A stretch of 64,000 bases of DNA from contig CAJVGD010000013.1 of the NCBI GenBank assembly GCA_910890315.1, forward strand, positions 1-64,000. The letters run 5' to 3'. The position numbers were made by a program, and so were the translations under genes. Shown in pieces: positions 1-11,930 of the stretch. The notes under the pieces are model-generated. The model did not search any database and had not been told where the DNA came from. It was given only the letters and a program-made list of their open reading frames with translations. The DNA is from Serendipita indica DSM 11827 (Eukaryota; Basidiomycota; Agaricomycetes; Sebacinales; Serendipitaceae). Numbering within the stretch: the first letter of the stretch is position 1; each line of letters begins with the position of its first letter.

Positions 1-665
1 TAGGTAGAGATACTAATGATCTGACACAGGGAATAATTCTAAAATAAATCTTGTTCGTACTAGACATGTTTCTACAAGCCTCATATACCTAATCTAAGTG
101 GCAGTGAGACTTTGCTCACAGTTACACAGTGTACTGTGCACACAGTTCACAGTACCTTGTCTGAACTGTGCCCACACCTGGAGCACCGTGAGCCCAGTTA
201 CATTACTAAGCTGAACATGAGATGAGATCGAAGGATGACAAGTGTATTTGGGCATGCGTATGACTAGGGCTGCCGCAGCACAATTCTTACCTAGTCATTT
301 TGAGGAGGATGTCAAATTCTATGAAAATTGGGATAAGGGGACAGTGGAACTGGAGGCGAGTCTAAATAATGTTTATGAATCATATTTGTGTATCACAATT
401 ACAATAGTTCCCTTTGTATCTAGTCTATTTAAGGACGTGTGCCATTGTGGCTGGAACATTACTGGTTCTACCTCAACACTCACATGTCCTAGTATCAACA
501 AATCCTTGCTATACATTAGATCACAACGCGAGCACAATTGTGGCTTTGGTGATAATATTTCTAGCCAAATGATGCACAGATGAGTCATTGTTGTAATCAC
601 ATGCAGCTGCCATTTGTAAGCAGAGCCGCAGAGATTAGTCAGGCCTTTCTAACTAGTATTCTTGA

Positions 666-710
666 GAATATTCTAGAACATTCCAACATTAATAATCAAC
701 AGGTATATAA
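666..710 (+). promoter_or_regulatory. Heat-shock element plus TATA box
   Basis: Four alternating heat-shock-factor cores with exact spacing, GAAtaTTCtaGAAcaTTC, lie at 666-683, and a TATATAA box follows at 704-710. This is the textbook arrangement for an HSF-driven promoter. Downstream there are only very short ATG frames before the 3' end of the opposing NACHT-WD40 gene at 929, so the transcript, if any, would be non-coding or antisense to that gene. The motif is seen directly; activity is inferred. Confidence 0.6.
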
Positions 711-928
711 GGCCTCTGTTCTCCTTGAGGGAAATAGGGGGCCAGGTTGAGTGTGGATGGTTATTTGCCTGGTTGAACCAGGACTATCATGCTGAGGCAG
801 ACTGCTGCAATTATTACCCTGACCACTACCACATAGACAGTCTAAAAATTGGATAACATTTAGTTATCATCTGGAGTTCAGATGAATTTGCATTCAAGGT
901 TTGTGATTTGGAACACATTGTGAATTGG

Positions 929-3900
929 TTACAATTGGGTATGTGGGTCAGAAAATTTTGCAAAATCAATGACCATGACCTGTCCATTCTGCAGACCTAG
1001 GGCGATTTTATCTCGGGAATTGGTGGAGCAGGCCAGCCGAAACTCATCAGGGATCCGATATCTGCGGTATGGACAACAAACAGACCACAGCTCCTGACTG
1101 GTGTAGTCAACAGCTACTGTGGAATGCTCATGGCTGGGCGTGACACTTGGACATGGAGATGAGAGTGACTGAAGGCGATTGTGGGAGACAGGGAGTACTA
1201 GTCCATTGTCCACATGTAAGAAATGTCCACCTTGGAAGAAATATAAATGCCTGGGAGCATGATTGAGTGCATAAGGAGGTTCCAAACTGGGTGGGGTGGT
1301 GATATCCCACAGGCGTACAGTGCAATCCCGAGATCCAGATGCAAGACGGCGCCCATCTGGCGAGAAGGCCAGACACTGGACAGGACCGGTATGTCCCTCA
1401 AGCGTCCCAAGGCTTGCACCGGTGGTCCCATCCCACAGGCGTACAGTGCCATCCCAAGATCCAGATGCAAGACGGCGCCCATCTGGCGAGAAGGCCAGAC
1501 ACTGGACATGACTGGTATGTCCCTCAAGCGTCCCAAGGCTTGCACCGGTGGTCCCATCCCACAGGCATACAGTGTGATCCCCAGATCCAGATGCAAGACG
1601 GCGCCCATCTGGCGAGAAGGCCAGACACCGGACCTCCCAGGTATGTCCCTCAAGCGTCCCAAGGCTTGCACCGGTGGTCCCATCCCACAGGCATACAGTG
1701 CCATCCCTAGATCCAGATGCAAGACGGCGCCCATCTGGCGAGAAGGCCAGACATTGGACAGAATCGGTATGTCCCTCAAGCGTCCCAAGGCTTGCACCGG
1801 TGGTCCCATCCCACAGGCATACAGTGCCATCCCCAGATCCAGATGCAAGACGGCGCCCATCTGGCGAGAAGGCCAGACACCGGACCTCCCTGGTATGTCC
1901 CTCAAGCGTCCCAAGGCTTGCACCGGTGGTCCCATCCCACAGGCGTACAGTGCCATCCCCAGATCCAGATGCAAGACGGCGCCCATCTGGCGAGAAGGCC
2001 AGACACCGGACCTCCCTGGTATGTCCCTCAAGCGTCCCAAGGCTTGCACCGGTGGTCCCATCCCACAGGCGTACAGTGCCATCCCCAGATCCAGATGCAA
2101 GACGGCGCCCATCTGGCGAGAAGGCCAGACATTGGACCCAATTGGTATGTCCCTCAAGCGTCCCAAGGCTTGCACCGGTGGTCCCATCCCACAGGCGTAC
2201 AGTGCGATCCCCAGAGCCAGACGCAAGACGGCGCCCATCTGGCGAGAAGGCCAGACACTGGACCCAATTGGTATGTCCCTCAAGCGTCCCAAGGCTTGCA
2301 CCGGTGGTCCCATCCCACAGGCGTACAGTGCGATCCCCAGATCCAGACGCAAGACGGCGCCCATCTGGCGAGAAGGCCAGACATTGGACCCAATGGTATG
2401 TCCCTCAAGCGTCCCAAGGCTTGCACCGGTGGTCCCATCCCACAGGCGTACAGTGTGATCCTCCAGAGCCAGACGCAAGACGGCGCCCATCTGGCGAGAA
2501 GGCCAGACATTGGACCCAATCGGTATGTCCCTCAAGCGTCCCAAGGCTTGCAGTGGTCCCATCCCACAGGCGTACAGTGCGATCCCAGAGCCAGACGCAA
2601 GACGGCGCCCATCTGGCGAGAAGGCCAGACATTGGACCTACTTGGTATGTCCCTCAAGCGTCCCAAGGCTTGCACCGGTGGTCCCATCCCACAGGCGTAC
2701 AGTGCGATCCTCAGAGCCAGACGCAAGACGGCGCCCATCTGGCGAGAAGGCCAGACATTGGACCCAATCGGTATGTCCCTCAAGCGTCCCAAGGCTTGCA
2801 CCGGTGGTCCCATCCCACAGGCGTACAGTGCGATCCCCAGAGCCAGACGCAAGACGGCGCCCATCTGGCGAGAAGGCCAGACATTGGACCCAATTGGTAT
2901 GTCCCTCAAGCGTCCCAAGGCTTGCACCGGTGGTCCCATCCCACAGGCGTACAGTGCGATCCCCAGAGCCAGACGCAAGATGGCGCCCATCTGGCGAGAA
3001 GGCCAGACATGAGACCGAATTGGTATGTCCAGTCAAAGTCTGGTGTGAGGGCCAATGCACTGATGGTCCTCCAATGATTCTTGGTAGTCGATCTGAAAAC
3101 TTGCTCTTGTATATCGTCCACAGTTGTGACTTTCGAGGGAGGAATAGTAGCCCTGATGAGTAGATATCCAGTGCACTCTTCTCTAGTGTTTCTTGATGCC
3201 TCTGGACAAGTCTAACTGTATCATGGCATACCTATTGTCACCATGGTCAACACACATACCATATGTAGCACCAGCTCACCTCGACATCATCAACCAACCC
3301 TTGGTATTCACAACTTTGCCGAACTTCTTCGAAATTTCGAATAAGATGCAAGCGACCCATCAAGCTTAACAGCTCTACAAGGTAGAGAATTCCACTTTCT
3401 AAAAACATCCGCAGCATCTGGGCCACCTGTTTCTCTGTTACGACAGTAGACACATGATAGCCCCAGTACTTTGCTCCATAAGGTAGCGCCGGACAACTTG
3501 TCCATAATCGTTCCAGACGTTTATCCAGATCCATGACGTCTGCATTCTTTGGATAAGGTTCGTTTGGCAGGGAAATGCTGCAAATATCTTCTTTTAGATC
3601 CTCTTGAAGCACTTTGAGGACAGATATAGCCAAATCTGATTGCATTGCTGTCGATTCGAATGGCATATCCATTGTATGGACTGAAGGTATTCTTGAAACG
3701 TCGGATGCAGAACTCGACAACATGGTCAGTGCGAAGTACGCTGCATGGACATGATCATAGGCTCCAAATCGTCCAGGTTCATACCGGCGAGCTTGGAGAG
3801 TGCTGGTATAGAAACTGGCTCGAAAAGAATAGAGATAGTTCCAATGATCTTTTTCACCACTTCTAGAGAGGCCTCCTTAGAGAGGCGACGAAGAATCCCG

Positions 3901-5579
3901 GTATAAAGGTGGTTTATGTCGCCTCCTTTTCCTCGTGTGATGAGGCTGGCAAGTGTACGAGCACGAGCGTCAGGACCATCTGCGTCTTCAAGCTCTCTAC
4001 GGGCTGTAGCAACCCATATAAAAAGCCCGTTAGCTTTGGCGATGAGCTTGTTACGCTCCGACTCCGAGAGAAGCCCCGTAAGATATGTGTTGACGTAAAC
4101 TGTGATGTCGCTAACGTTTGACGGATTTTCGCCCTGAAGCTCATAATGCATGCTTCCGGACAATAGCCTTTCCCCGAAGTAATGCCATTATATCTGGCTC
4201 TGGACGGCTTGTGAAGGATTCGAAGGTTTGGGAGAGTCGAAGTCGTTCAACGATGAGGCTAGGTAGATCACGTCTCATATTTTATTTACACTCATCGACC
4301 GCGTCAATCACCAGGAACGACGCCGCGCAGGCTAACCGTATGGAAGCTTCGACGAGCTTCAAAACTGGTAAGATAATGGTCTCGTGCCGAGCTCCTCGTC
4401 CTTCTCGAATGCGTCTTTGACATAAGCCCGGATGGTGTCGTCCTTTGAGCCGAGGTCTTTAGCAAGTTTTGTACAGACAATGTCCGTCTCTGATGTCGAA
4501 CGAGCGTTCTTCGAGAAGAAGAAACGGGCAAAAATAAACTGGATAAACTGATCCTTGGTATCCCACTCGTGACAGAGCGTATACACGCAGTAGATTTACC
4601 CGTCCACCGATGTCGCAAAGCCAAAGATAGGCTTTCCCAGATCTTCGCCAGTAGCCAGTTGCGGATCTCTTGGAGAACTGAAGTCCGCGTCCCAGGCAAG
4701 CAGAGCTGGTGCTGAGTACCCATGGGTCGGGCCTGCTCAGGCCCAGGCTGGCCATCTTCCATGCTTTACGACGCTAAGTTACGGCCCAGGTGGAAAAGAC
4801 ATGCATACCTTCCTCTTGAAGGACAATCATGGATCTTGATGTCGCTTCCTGAAACGTCGAGTCAGTCGGTACCGCAGTTTGCGATTGCCTACAGAAAGAT
4901 TTTCGAGGCTGGGCAATCTCTTCCTTGATCGATGCAATGATCTGGATCAATGCGTGCGTCTGCAATCTTTCCGAGGATGCTACGCAAGGTGACGCTGCCT
5001 CGTTGGGCGAGCATGTCTTTGAGCCTGTCCCGATGACTTTCAGGCCACTGTGAAGTGGGACTCGGTGTCAGAAGGCACATCAGAGGGCACGATGAATAAG
5101 TTTGAAACTCACGCTACGTATTGCTGTTGCGCGTGTTTGAATTCGGCAATCGCCGCTGGCCGATGTCTCGGAGGCAACGTCCCAATGCTTTCATCAAGAT
5201 TCAATATGGGTAGAGAGCCTCTGGTGAATTTCTTTGAGGCTCGATGTTTTCATCAACGGCCTTTGGCATCGAGCAATCAGCACGCGCCAACGGAGGAGCT
5301 TTGAGCGCGAAATCAGATCTCACCTTTGTCGTTTCCAGGAAGAGAAATACCGAGCTCGCAAACTGCCTTCATAGGTCCAGGAAGAGTCGCCTCGGTCACC
5401 GCCTTTGCAATCGCAGGGCCTTCGAGAAGGTTATTGCGTGTGCGATCATACGCGAGATCTGGATCACGAGCGTATGGAGTGTCTTTTAGATTTTCCCTTC
5501 TTCTTGAGCGGGCAAATGTTCTCTCAGCGACATGGGGAGAGATGGGGTCCAACTGGATTGGCCCATCGATCTTAACCAT
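929..5579 (-). pseudogene. Broken NACHT-WD40 STAND (NLR-like) receptor
   Basis: Fungal STAND proteins of this type sense a ligand with a WD40 propeller and oligomerise through a NACHT NTPase, and several act in non-self recognition. Read on the minus strand, an ATG at 5579 opens a first exon (to about 5320, ended by GTGAG) of unknown fold. A NACHT core at about 4760-4300 shows LWLCDI, then a GTGKST-like Walker A, then YTLCHEW. A winged-helix-like part follows at about 4163-3250 (LFIWVATA, VLHPTFQEYL), then 14 WD40 units (3030-1290) and a C-terminal tail that stays open to a stop at 929. A TATA-like box is at about 5622. Breaks visible: two one-base shifts around Walker A (about 4590-4605), at least two near 3720-3755, an in-frame TAG at 2638-2640, and one-base shifts near 2585, 2458 and 2395. 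Several lie in short homopolymers, so sequencing error is a live alternative to true decay. Confidence 0.8.
1290..3030 (-). repeat. 14 near-identical 126-bp WD40-coding units
   Basis: The common block around ATGCAAGACGG (plus strand) recurs at 1339, 1465, 1591, 1717, 1843, 1969, 2095, 2221 and 2347 at exactly 126 bp, then with small length changes to about 2974. Each unit encodes a 42-residue WD40 blade containing [27 protein letters not shown] and LGTLEGHT. Differences concentrate in the two residues after GHT, the residue before the Cys, and the residue after the GD or GSxD. The correct frame contains no Met, so it is easily missed when ORFs are called from starts. Confidence 0.92.
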
Positions 5580-5806
5580 CAGACATCACCTTGCATAGCC
5601 GATAGAGGCCATGAAGGAAATATAAATCCAGCAATGCGGGTGTGCCGTACGCCGTACCAAAGGTCAGAAGATTCAGACAAGTAGAGCGTCCAACAAATAT
5701 CGTCTACATCAAGTCGCCTATCATTACGCCATTTCGCTGTGGACAGAATACACATTCGCTTCAACACCGAGGAGGTCAGTGTAGCAACTGGATCAAGGGC
5801 CAATGT

Positions 5807-6017
5807 TGTTGATTCCGTTGATTCTAGGACGCGTGAGGTGAGAGGCAAGACCAGTATATAGTGTGGCAAACCTAGGACGCGTGAGGTGAGAGGCAAGACC
5901 AGTAAGGTCCGGCCGCATCGTCCCGCGTCCCTAAATACATTGAGTTACGACGTGAGCTATTACTATTGGCTAAGTCTATTTAGTAAGCGCTAAGAGTCAA
6001 AGGGTAAACCTTCGACA
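5807..6017 (-). repeat. Copia 3' LTR
   Basis: It is 211 bp, matches 10439-10649 at every base by eye, and begins and ends TG...CA. It contains a roughly 33-bp internal direct repeat (CTAGGACGCGTGAGG...) that the 154-bp solo LTRs at 14542 and 21024 have only once. Confidence 0.9.
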
Positions 6018-9000
6018 CGACCCCTTGACCGTATGACTTGAGCGCGTGAATCATGGATGGGCATGTGGATGAGGGATAATACCAAGCATTTTGACAAACT
6101 GTTCGAACTTGATGCGGCCTAGTGGTTTGGTGAAGATGTCGGCAACGTTGACAGCTCCAGGGACGTGAGCGACGCGGATTTCATTGTTGGCAACCCGCTC
6201 GCGGATCCAGTTGAAGCTCCGGTGAACATGCTTCATTGTCGACTGGTGCTCTGGGTTCTTTGCGACCTGGATAGCAGAGGCGTTGTCGACGTATAAAGTG
6301 GATGGAGTCGACGCAACGTCATAGCCAATTTCGTCAAGGAATGCGCGCATCCAGATCATCTCACACCCGGTGGCGGGCTGTTGTATACTCGATTCCGTCG
6401 ATGATAGCGACGTGTGGCGCTGGAGTCGGCTACTCCACATCACAGCGCCGCCACCAATTGACATGACATCCGGCTGTCGAACGGGTGTTATCAGCATTCC
6501 CACAGAGTCGGCGTCGCTGTGCGTCGTGAAGAGCTCGTCGGATTCCGGTTTGAGGCCGTAGGTGAGCTTGTAATTAGTCGTTTGCGTAGATATCGTAGTA
6601 CTCGTTTGAGAGCTAGCCAGTGTGCTTGTCCAGGATTCTCGCTGAACCGGCAGAGAACTCCGACTGCATATGAGATGTCTGGCGAGTGGCGTTGCAAGGT
6701 ATATGAGCTTTCAAGGCTTCTCGATAGGTATAGCTTGCATTTCGGCTTCTCTTGCTCGGTTTGCGGTGAATCCTTTGCTGAAAGTGGCTTTTCGACCATC
6801 GGTGTGTCAGCGCCATTGCAGTCCTTCATTTCATGGGCTGAGATCTGTTCGATGTACGCAGGTTGAGAGAGGAGATTGTATGGGATTGGCGATGCGCTCG
6901 AGCTTGACACCAGTAGGAATGAGGTAGGGCCTTGGTCATGAATCTTGAAGCGTGCTTTGAGCTCATCCTTTACCGTTTGGATGGCTTTGGATGACTTTGA
7001 TGCAAGCAGTAAGTCATCAACATGGACTGGTACAATGATCTTCACACTGTCACGTTCATAGATGAAGACACTGTGGTCGCTTTCGAGACGTTTGAATCAA
7101 TTTCGGATAAGACAGCGTGTAGCCACAGACCAGATTCGAGGACCTTGTTTGATTCCATAGAGACCCTTGAAGTTGAAGCACCCAGCTTGTACCTTCATAG
7201 CCCTCGAACTCAACTCCTTCTGGCTTTCTCATAGACCTCCGCATCAATCTCGCCATTGAGAAAAAGGTGGATATGTCTACTGACTCTAGCTCCCAGTCTT
7301 CGAGTGCTGCAAGTGCTATGATGGTGCGAAGGGCGCCAAAGCGAGCCGTCGGTGCAAAGGTCTCTGTGTAGTCGATTCCCTCTCGCTGTGCATATCCCTT
7401 GGCCACAATGCGTCCCTTGTGTTGCTAATAGACCCGTCAGCATCACGTTTGATTTGAATACCCAGTGAGCCGATAGCCTTTTGCCTTGTGGGAGTCGCAC
7501 AAGCTTCCACGTGCCATTTTCCAGGTGAGCTCTGACCTCTTCTATAGCCGCTTGGACATACTTGTCGCCGTCAGGGCGTTTCAGAGCTTCTCCCAGTGTT
7601 GTTGGCTCGCGGATTGTAGATGTGTTTAAAGCAGCTTCAACACCATCAACAATGGGAATCAGGATATGGTCAGGCGCTTCGAAGTTGGGCTTGGGTCTCC
7701 AGCGTCGAGCTTTAGTTGGCACATAAGGCTGGAAGTTGAGGTAGGGATGCATCTTCTGTGGCTAATTGACATTATCTTCATCGAAACTCTCATTTAATTC
7801 GAGATCCGAATCAGATTCAGTCAAAGTGCCTGGCTGACGCGCAACTGTGTCGTCGCGCTGGTAGATTTGTGAGGCCTTCTCGAAATTGGTTTATCAGTGA
7901 GTGCTCGAGCTCACGACTCAGTCGCTGGAGCTGTGGGTTTAGGTTGCGCTTGAGCTGGTGCTGGTGGAGGGACAGGCTCGTGTGCAGGCTCAGGTGGTAG
8001 GTGTAGGTACAGGTCGTCCTGCAACGTGAACAGCAGGGTGGGGGTTTGGAGGTGGAATGGATGATGGAGATACAGTGGCTTCTTCGAGATCTGGTAGCTG
8101 GACGTAGTCGGAGAGGTTTGGAATCGATTCCTGCAAGTGATGTGCCTGGAAGAGCTCTCATCGAATACAGCACTGTCACTGTATAATCTTTCGTGTCTGT
8201 GGGTTCCAGAACACCCAGCCAGGGCAGTCGGATGGATACCCAACGAAGATACACTTGTCAGTGTGAATCGAGAGCATCACGCTGTGATTTTGGGACAAAG
8301 ACATAGGCGAGACATCCAAATACTCGAAGATGATCGACACTGGGAGTTTCACCATGCCAGTGTTCATATGGCGTCTTTCCATTGTGAACACGGGCACGGT
8401 TGAACTCATGGACAGTGGCAAGGGCGCAAAACCCCAAAAGATGGTGGAAGATTTGCTTCTGTGAGTTTAGCAATTGTCCCTTCAGCTATCCATCGGTTTG
8501 CTCGCTCAACCCGTCCATTTTGCTCTGGTGGCAACTATGGTGCGTTCCTTGTAATTCCAGCAGAGATACAGTACTGTTCAAACTCTTTCCACTGAACTCG
8601 CCACCTTTATCGTCTCGCAGGTGTACCAAGTGCTGGCCGGTCTGATTCTCAGCGAGCTTATGGAACTCGCAGAATGCTCTGAACGCCCCATCTTTTGAGT
8701 GAAGAAGTGACAGCGTGACGAAATTAGATGCATCGTCTACCATGGCCATCCAGTACTTGGCACGGTGCGGCATGGACTCGACATTGATTGGGCCTTTAAG
8801 ATCAATAAAGACACGATCTAATGGAGTTGTAGCTCGAGTTGCGGGCGTGGTGTGAGGGGCTCGAGTCTGTTTCCCTGCGATACATGGAGCACATATAGGG
8901 TCGGGCTTTGCATTGGAGTCCAGCTTGATTCCATTAACCAGATTATGACGGATAAGAGCGTCAACTCCATCGTGATGATAGTGGCCTAGGCGTCGATGCC

Positions 9001-10438
9001 ATAGCTCTCGGTCAAGTTTGAGTGTACTGGCAGCATGCGCTTGTTCGGATGTGAGAACGCGTCCATTAAGGTAAGCAACGCAATCGTCATCGATACGAGC
9101 TGTCATTTGGAGTTTACCATCAAGGTAGAACTCCATTTGCTTCGGATTAATGCGAATGTCATATCCTTCTTTGCGTGCCATTGAGAGAACTGAGACGAGA
9201 TTCGATTGTAAGTCGGGAGCAAAGAGGACATGGAAAGTAACGAGATCAGAACTAAAGTAACCATCTATCCACGGCTGAAACACATCCCTTCTCCAGTGGA
9301 GAAGATCCTTTCACCATTGGCCAGTTTGATCGACCTGACCAAGGGGCGGAGCATAGTAAAGTAACTTTCGTCACTCATCATTGTCCGAGTAGCCCCTGTG
9401 TCGGCGTTCAGGTCAGATCTAGCCGTGGATGGTAAGGAGAGGGTACTTGCTAGGCGGCATGGGCATTTGGTACAGTAGTTGATCCGTCTGTAGTGCTGGC
9501 AACACGTGCGGCCTCTTGCTTGCGACGAGTCGCTTCAGCCTTCGACCAGCACTGGGCGGCTGTATGGTTCCGTTTGCCACAATGATCGCATATGGCACCT
9601 GGTGTGCGTTCAGCGGCCGTGGGCTTTGGTCGTGAGGAGTGGGGAGGTGTACTGCGATAAGTAATGGGCTGGGAAGTGGCCGGAGTGCGATGGCTGGCTG
9701 CGAGTTCCTGCGCTGCTGATTGTCCTCGTTGACGAGAGCTGCATCTATTACATCTCGGGTGAGATTTGGCTGGCAGAGTAGCGAAGTTCGGACGTGAATT
9801 GATTCAGGCGGGATCATGCGGAGGCTTGACATCATAGCGAGGTCGTTCAGTAGTGCGTCTACATCGTAGTCTGTCGTCCAGAGTGATCTAAATTGCTCCT
9901 CGAGGGCATTGGTGGCGGCTGTGATCGACACCAAAGGCTCTCCTTCGGCCTTCGTCTTGGTGAAGAATGCCTCAAGCGCATTGAAGCGGGTCGCTGATGT
10001 CTTTGCATTGTGAATAGACTCGAGTTTATTCCACATTGCGACCGGATCCCCTTTGAGTTTGCGGATCTGGCTCATGTTGGTCTCATCGACAGTGAGTGTG
10101 ATGGCTGCGGAGGCCTGTTTTGCGCGGCGTTTCCATTCGTTAGCATTATCAGCAACGTATTGTTTGGAAGAGGTTGAACTCTCACTCCCTCGCCTTCCGT
10201 ACCAGTGGAAGGGTCTTTGGAGTGCTGAGTCAGGGCTGAGCTCGAGTCCGTAGACAAGGTCATCGAGGTTGTTGAGTGTGAAATATCCATCTATCTTTTG
10301 GGACCATGCGAGGTAGTTGCGCGTTGTGAGGACTGGGATCGCACTGAAATCTTTTGAACATGTTTGTGTAGCAGTGGGTGCGCGGAGGCGAGATTACTGG
10401 TGAATTTGATCCTTTAGTGCAACAAGAGGCTCATAACC

Positions 10439-10649
10439 TGTTGATTCCGTTGATTCTAGGACGCGTGAGGTGAGAGGCAAGACCAGTATATAGTGTGGCA
10501 AACCTAGGACGCGTGAGGTGAGAGGCAAGACCAGTAAGGTCCGGCCGCATCGTCCCGCGTCCCTAAATACATTGAGTTACGACGTGAGCTATTACTATTG
10601 GCTAAGTCTATTTAGTAAGCGCTAAGAGTCAAAGGGTAAACCTTCGACA
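10439..10649 (-). repeat. Copia 5' LTR
   Basis: Identical by eye to 5807-6017; the primer-binding site follows immediately on the element's coding strand. Confidence 0.9.
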
Positions 10650-11115
10650 GTGCAGTGCGTATTCCTGAATCCTGGCTCACTTGGACAAATTTTTATTACA
10701 TGAAATCATCTAAAAAACCAGGGCAAAGGTTGATATTGCCATGCTGCCTCCTCGTAAGCGGCATGGCAATGATCTTCCTGGTCCCCCAAGCAAAGAACGA
10801 AAGTATATCACTCGCGGGACACTCGATCCTGATCAAATCAACACGGTGACGGATTTTGAGGCCGAAATATACGTAGAGCTGGCCAGGTTATCAGTGTCTG
10901 GGAGAGGGGGGAAGAATGCCAGGGCAATTAAGGACGAATCATGCCAGACACTTGGTTCATTTGTGATGGATTAGGATACATCTTGGGATGAATTCATCTC
11001 AAGATAGCTAGCGAGCCTGAATGCACGCCTGAAACTGTCGTATTGACAGGCATGAGCTGGGTGTTTGTGACACCAAGATGCTTGACATTCTTCTACACCA
11101 GAGATAAGTGGACAT
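10650..11115. other. No recognisable gene
   Basis: The only frame of note runs 10741-10974 on the plus strand (MLPPRKRHG..., 77 aa, low complexity start) and matches nothing I recognise. Confidence 0.4.
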
Positions 11116-11930
11116 ACAATGCTATTTGAGTTGAGTGGTCCTGCCTGTCAGCATGTCTTCAATTGTCTGGACATACGTTTCAGGTATTCCCTTTTCCCGC
11201 ATGTTCTCCACTAGGATCGGCTTGACGACATTTGGGAATGCCGCTTGGATGTCAAGGAATAAGGTGCTAACTACCTTTCCTTTTCTCCACGCGTTCTTGA
11301 TCTCGCATGTGAGTAGGTGTAGTGCATCTGTGGTGGTACGACCAGGTCGACCGCCAAACTGGGAGTTGGGTAGTATCTTGTGTCGTTCGCAGAGGTACGA
11401 GATGTAGTGGTGCGATGAGCCGAGTTGGGCTTGCCAGCCGGCTTGGCTCACTATTTGCCGAGCCGAGCTCGTTCGATACGAGCCCAGGCTCACAGCAGTG
11501 AGCTTCGAGGACCGGCTCGCTGCAATATATGTGTAAATATGTATCGAAATAATTCAGTTACGTTTATCCTGCAAGTAGTTTGGCCGCCATTGGGTTCTAA
11601 GAGTATACCTGAGCCACGACACCGCTTGAACTCGGACATGCCCTCAGACCACCAGACGTGCAATGATTCCACCCAAAATTAAACTACAGCATCGCAAGAT
11701 GGCACAAGTGGGTCTACAGAGAATCGTATCATTATGCTCGCCCTAGGGCTGCCCTAAAAGCTTGGGGATCTCAGCCAGAGAACGAGCACATTGTTGTCCA
11801 GGCTCTCGAATATCTCTATTATGGATCGTCACCGCAAGGATTGTACCTGTGGTAAGGGAAACTGTCCCTCTGCTTCGCAAGGCAAGCTATTCTTCGCCTG
11901 TTATCATATAGCAGCATCCATTGTCAACAT

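Larger units (their letters stand above)
5807..10649 (-). mobile_element. Full-length Ty1/Copia LTR retrotransposon (fossil copy, young)
   Basis: Two 211-bp LTRs (TG...CA) flank an internal region read on the minus strand in Copia order: gag with a CCHC-type knuckle (about 10290-9419), GAG-pre-integrase and integrase core (about 9283-8258), reverse transcriptase (about 7752-6491) and RNase H (about 6503-6051). A primer-binding site resembling the initiator-Met type (GGTTATGAGCC) lies just inside the right LTR and a purine-rich tract lies inside the left LTR. The LTRs look identical by eye, so insertion is recent. The coding region is broken, with several interruptions. The 5-bp flanks (AATGT and GTGCA) do not match, so no target-site duplication is seen. 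The left end lies about 230 bp upstream of the start of the NACHT-WD40 gene. Confidence 0.92.

Noticed and set aside
242-583. 113-codon ORF at the left end
   Set aside because: It begins at a non-ATG codon, has no motif, and is overlapped by an antisense frame of similar quality.
1290-3030. CRISPR-like regular repeats
   Set aside because: The units are contiguous protein-coding tandem repeats in a fungal genome, with no spacers; the same holds for the 133-bp array.
1247-3077. Long plus-strand ORFs (for example 403, 467 and 431 codons) over the WD40 array
   Set aside because: They are shadows of the antisense WD40 repeat: the unit is a multiple of three and lacks stops in several frames. None resembles a protein family.
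3645-5598. Several plus-strand ORFs of 60-100 codons opposite the NACHT region
   Set aside because: Shadow frames of the minus-strand receptor; no family features.
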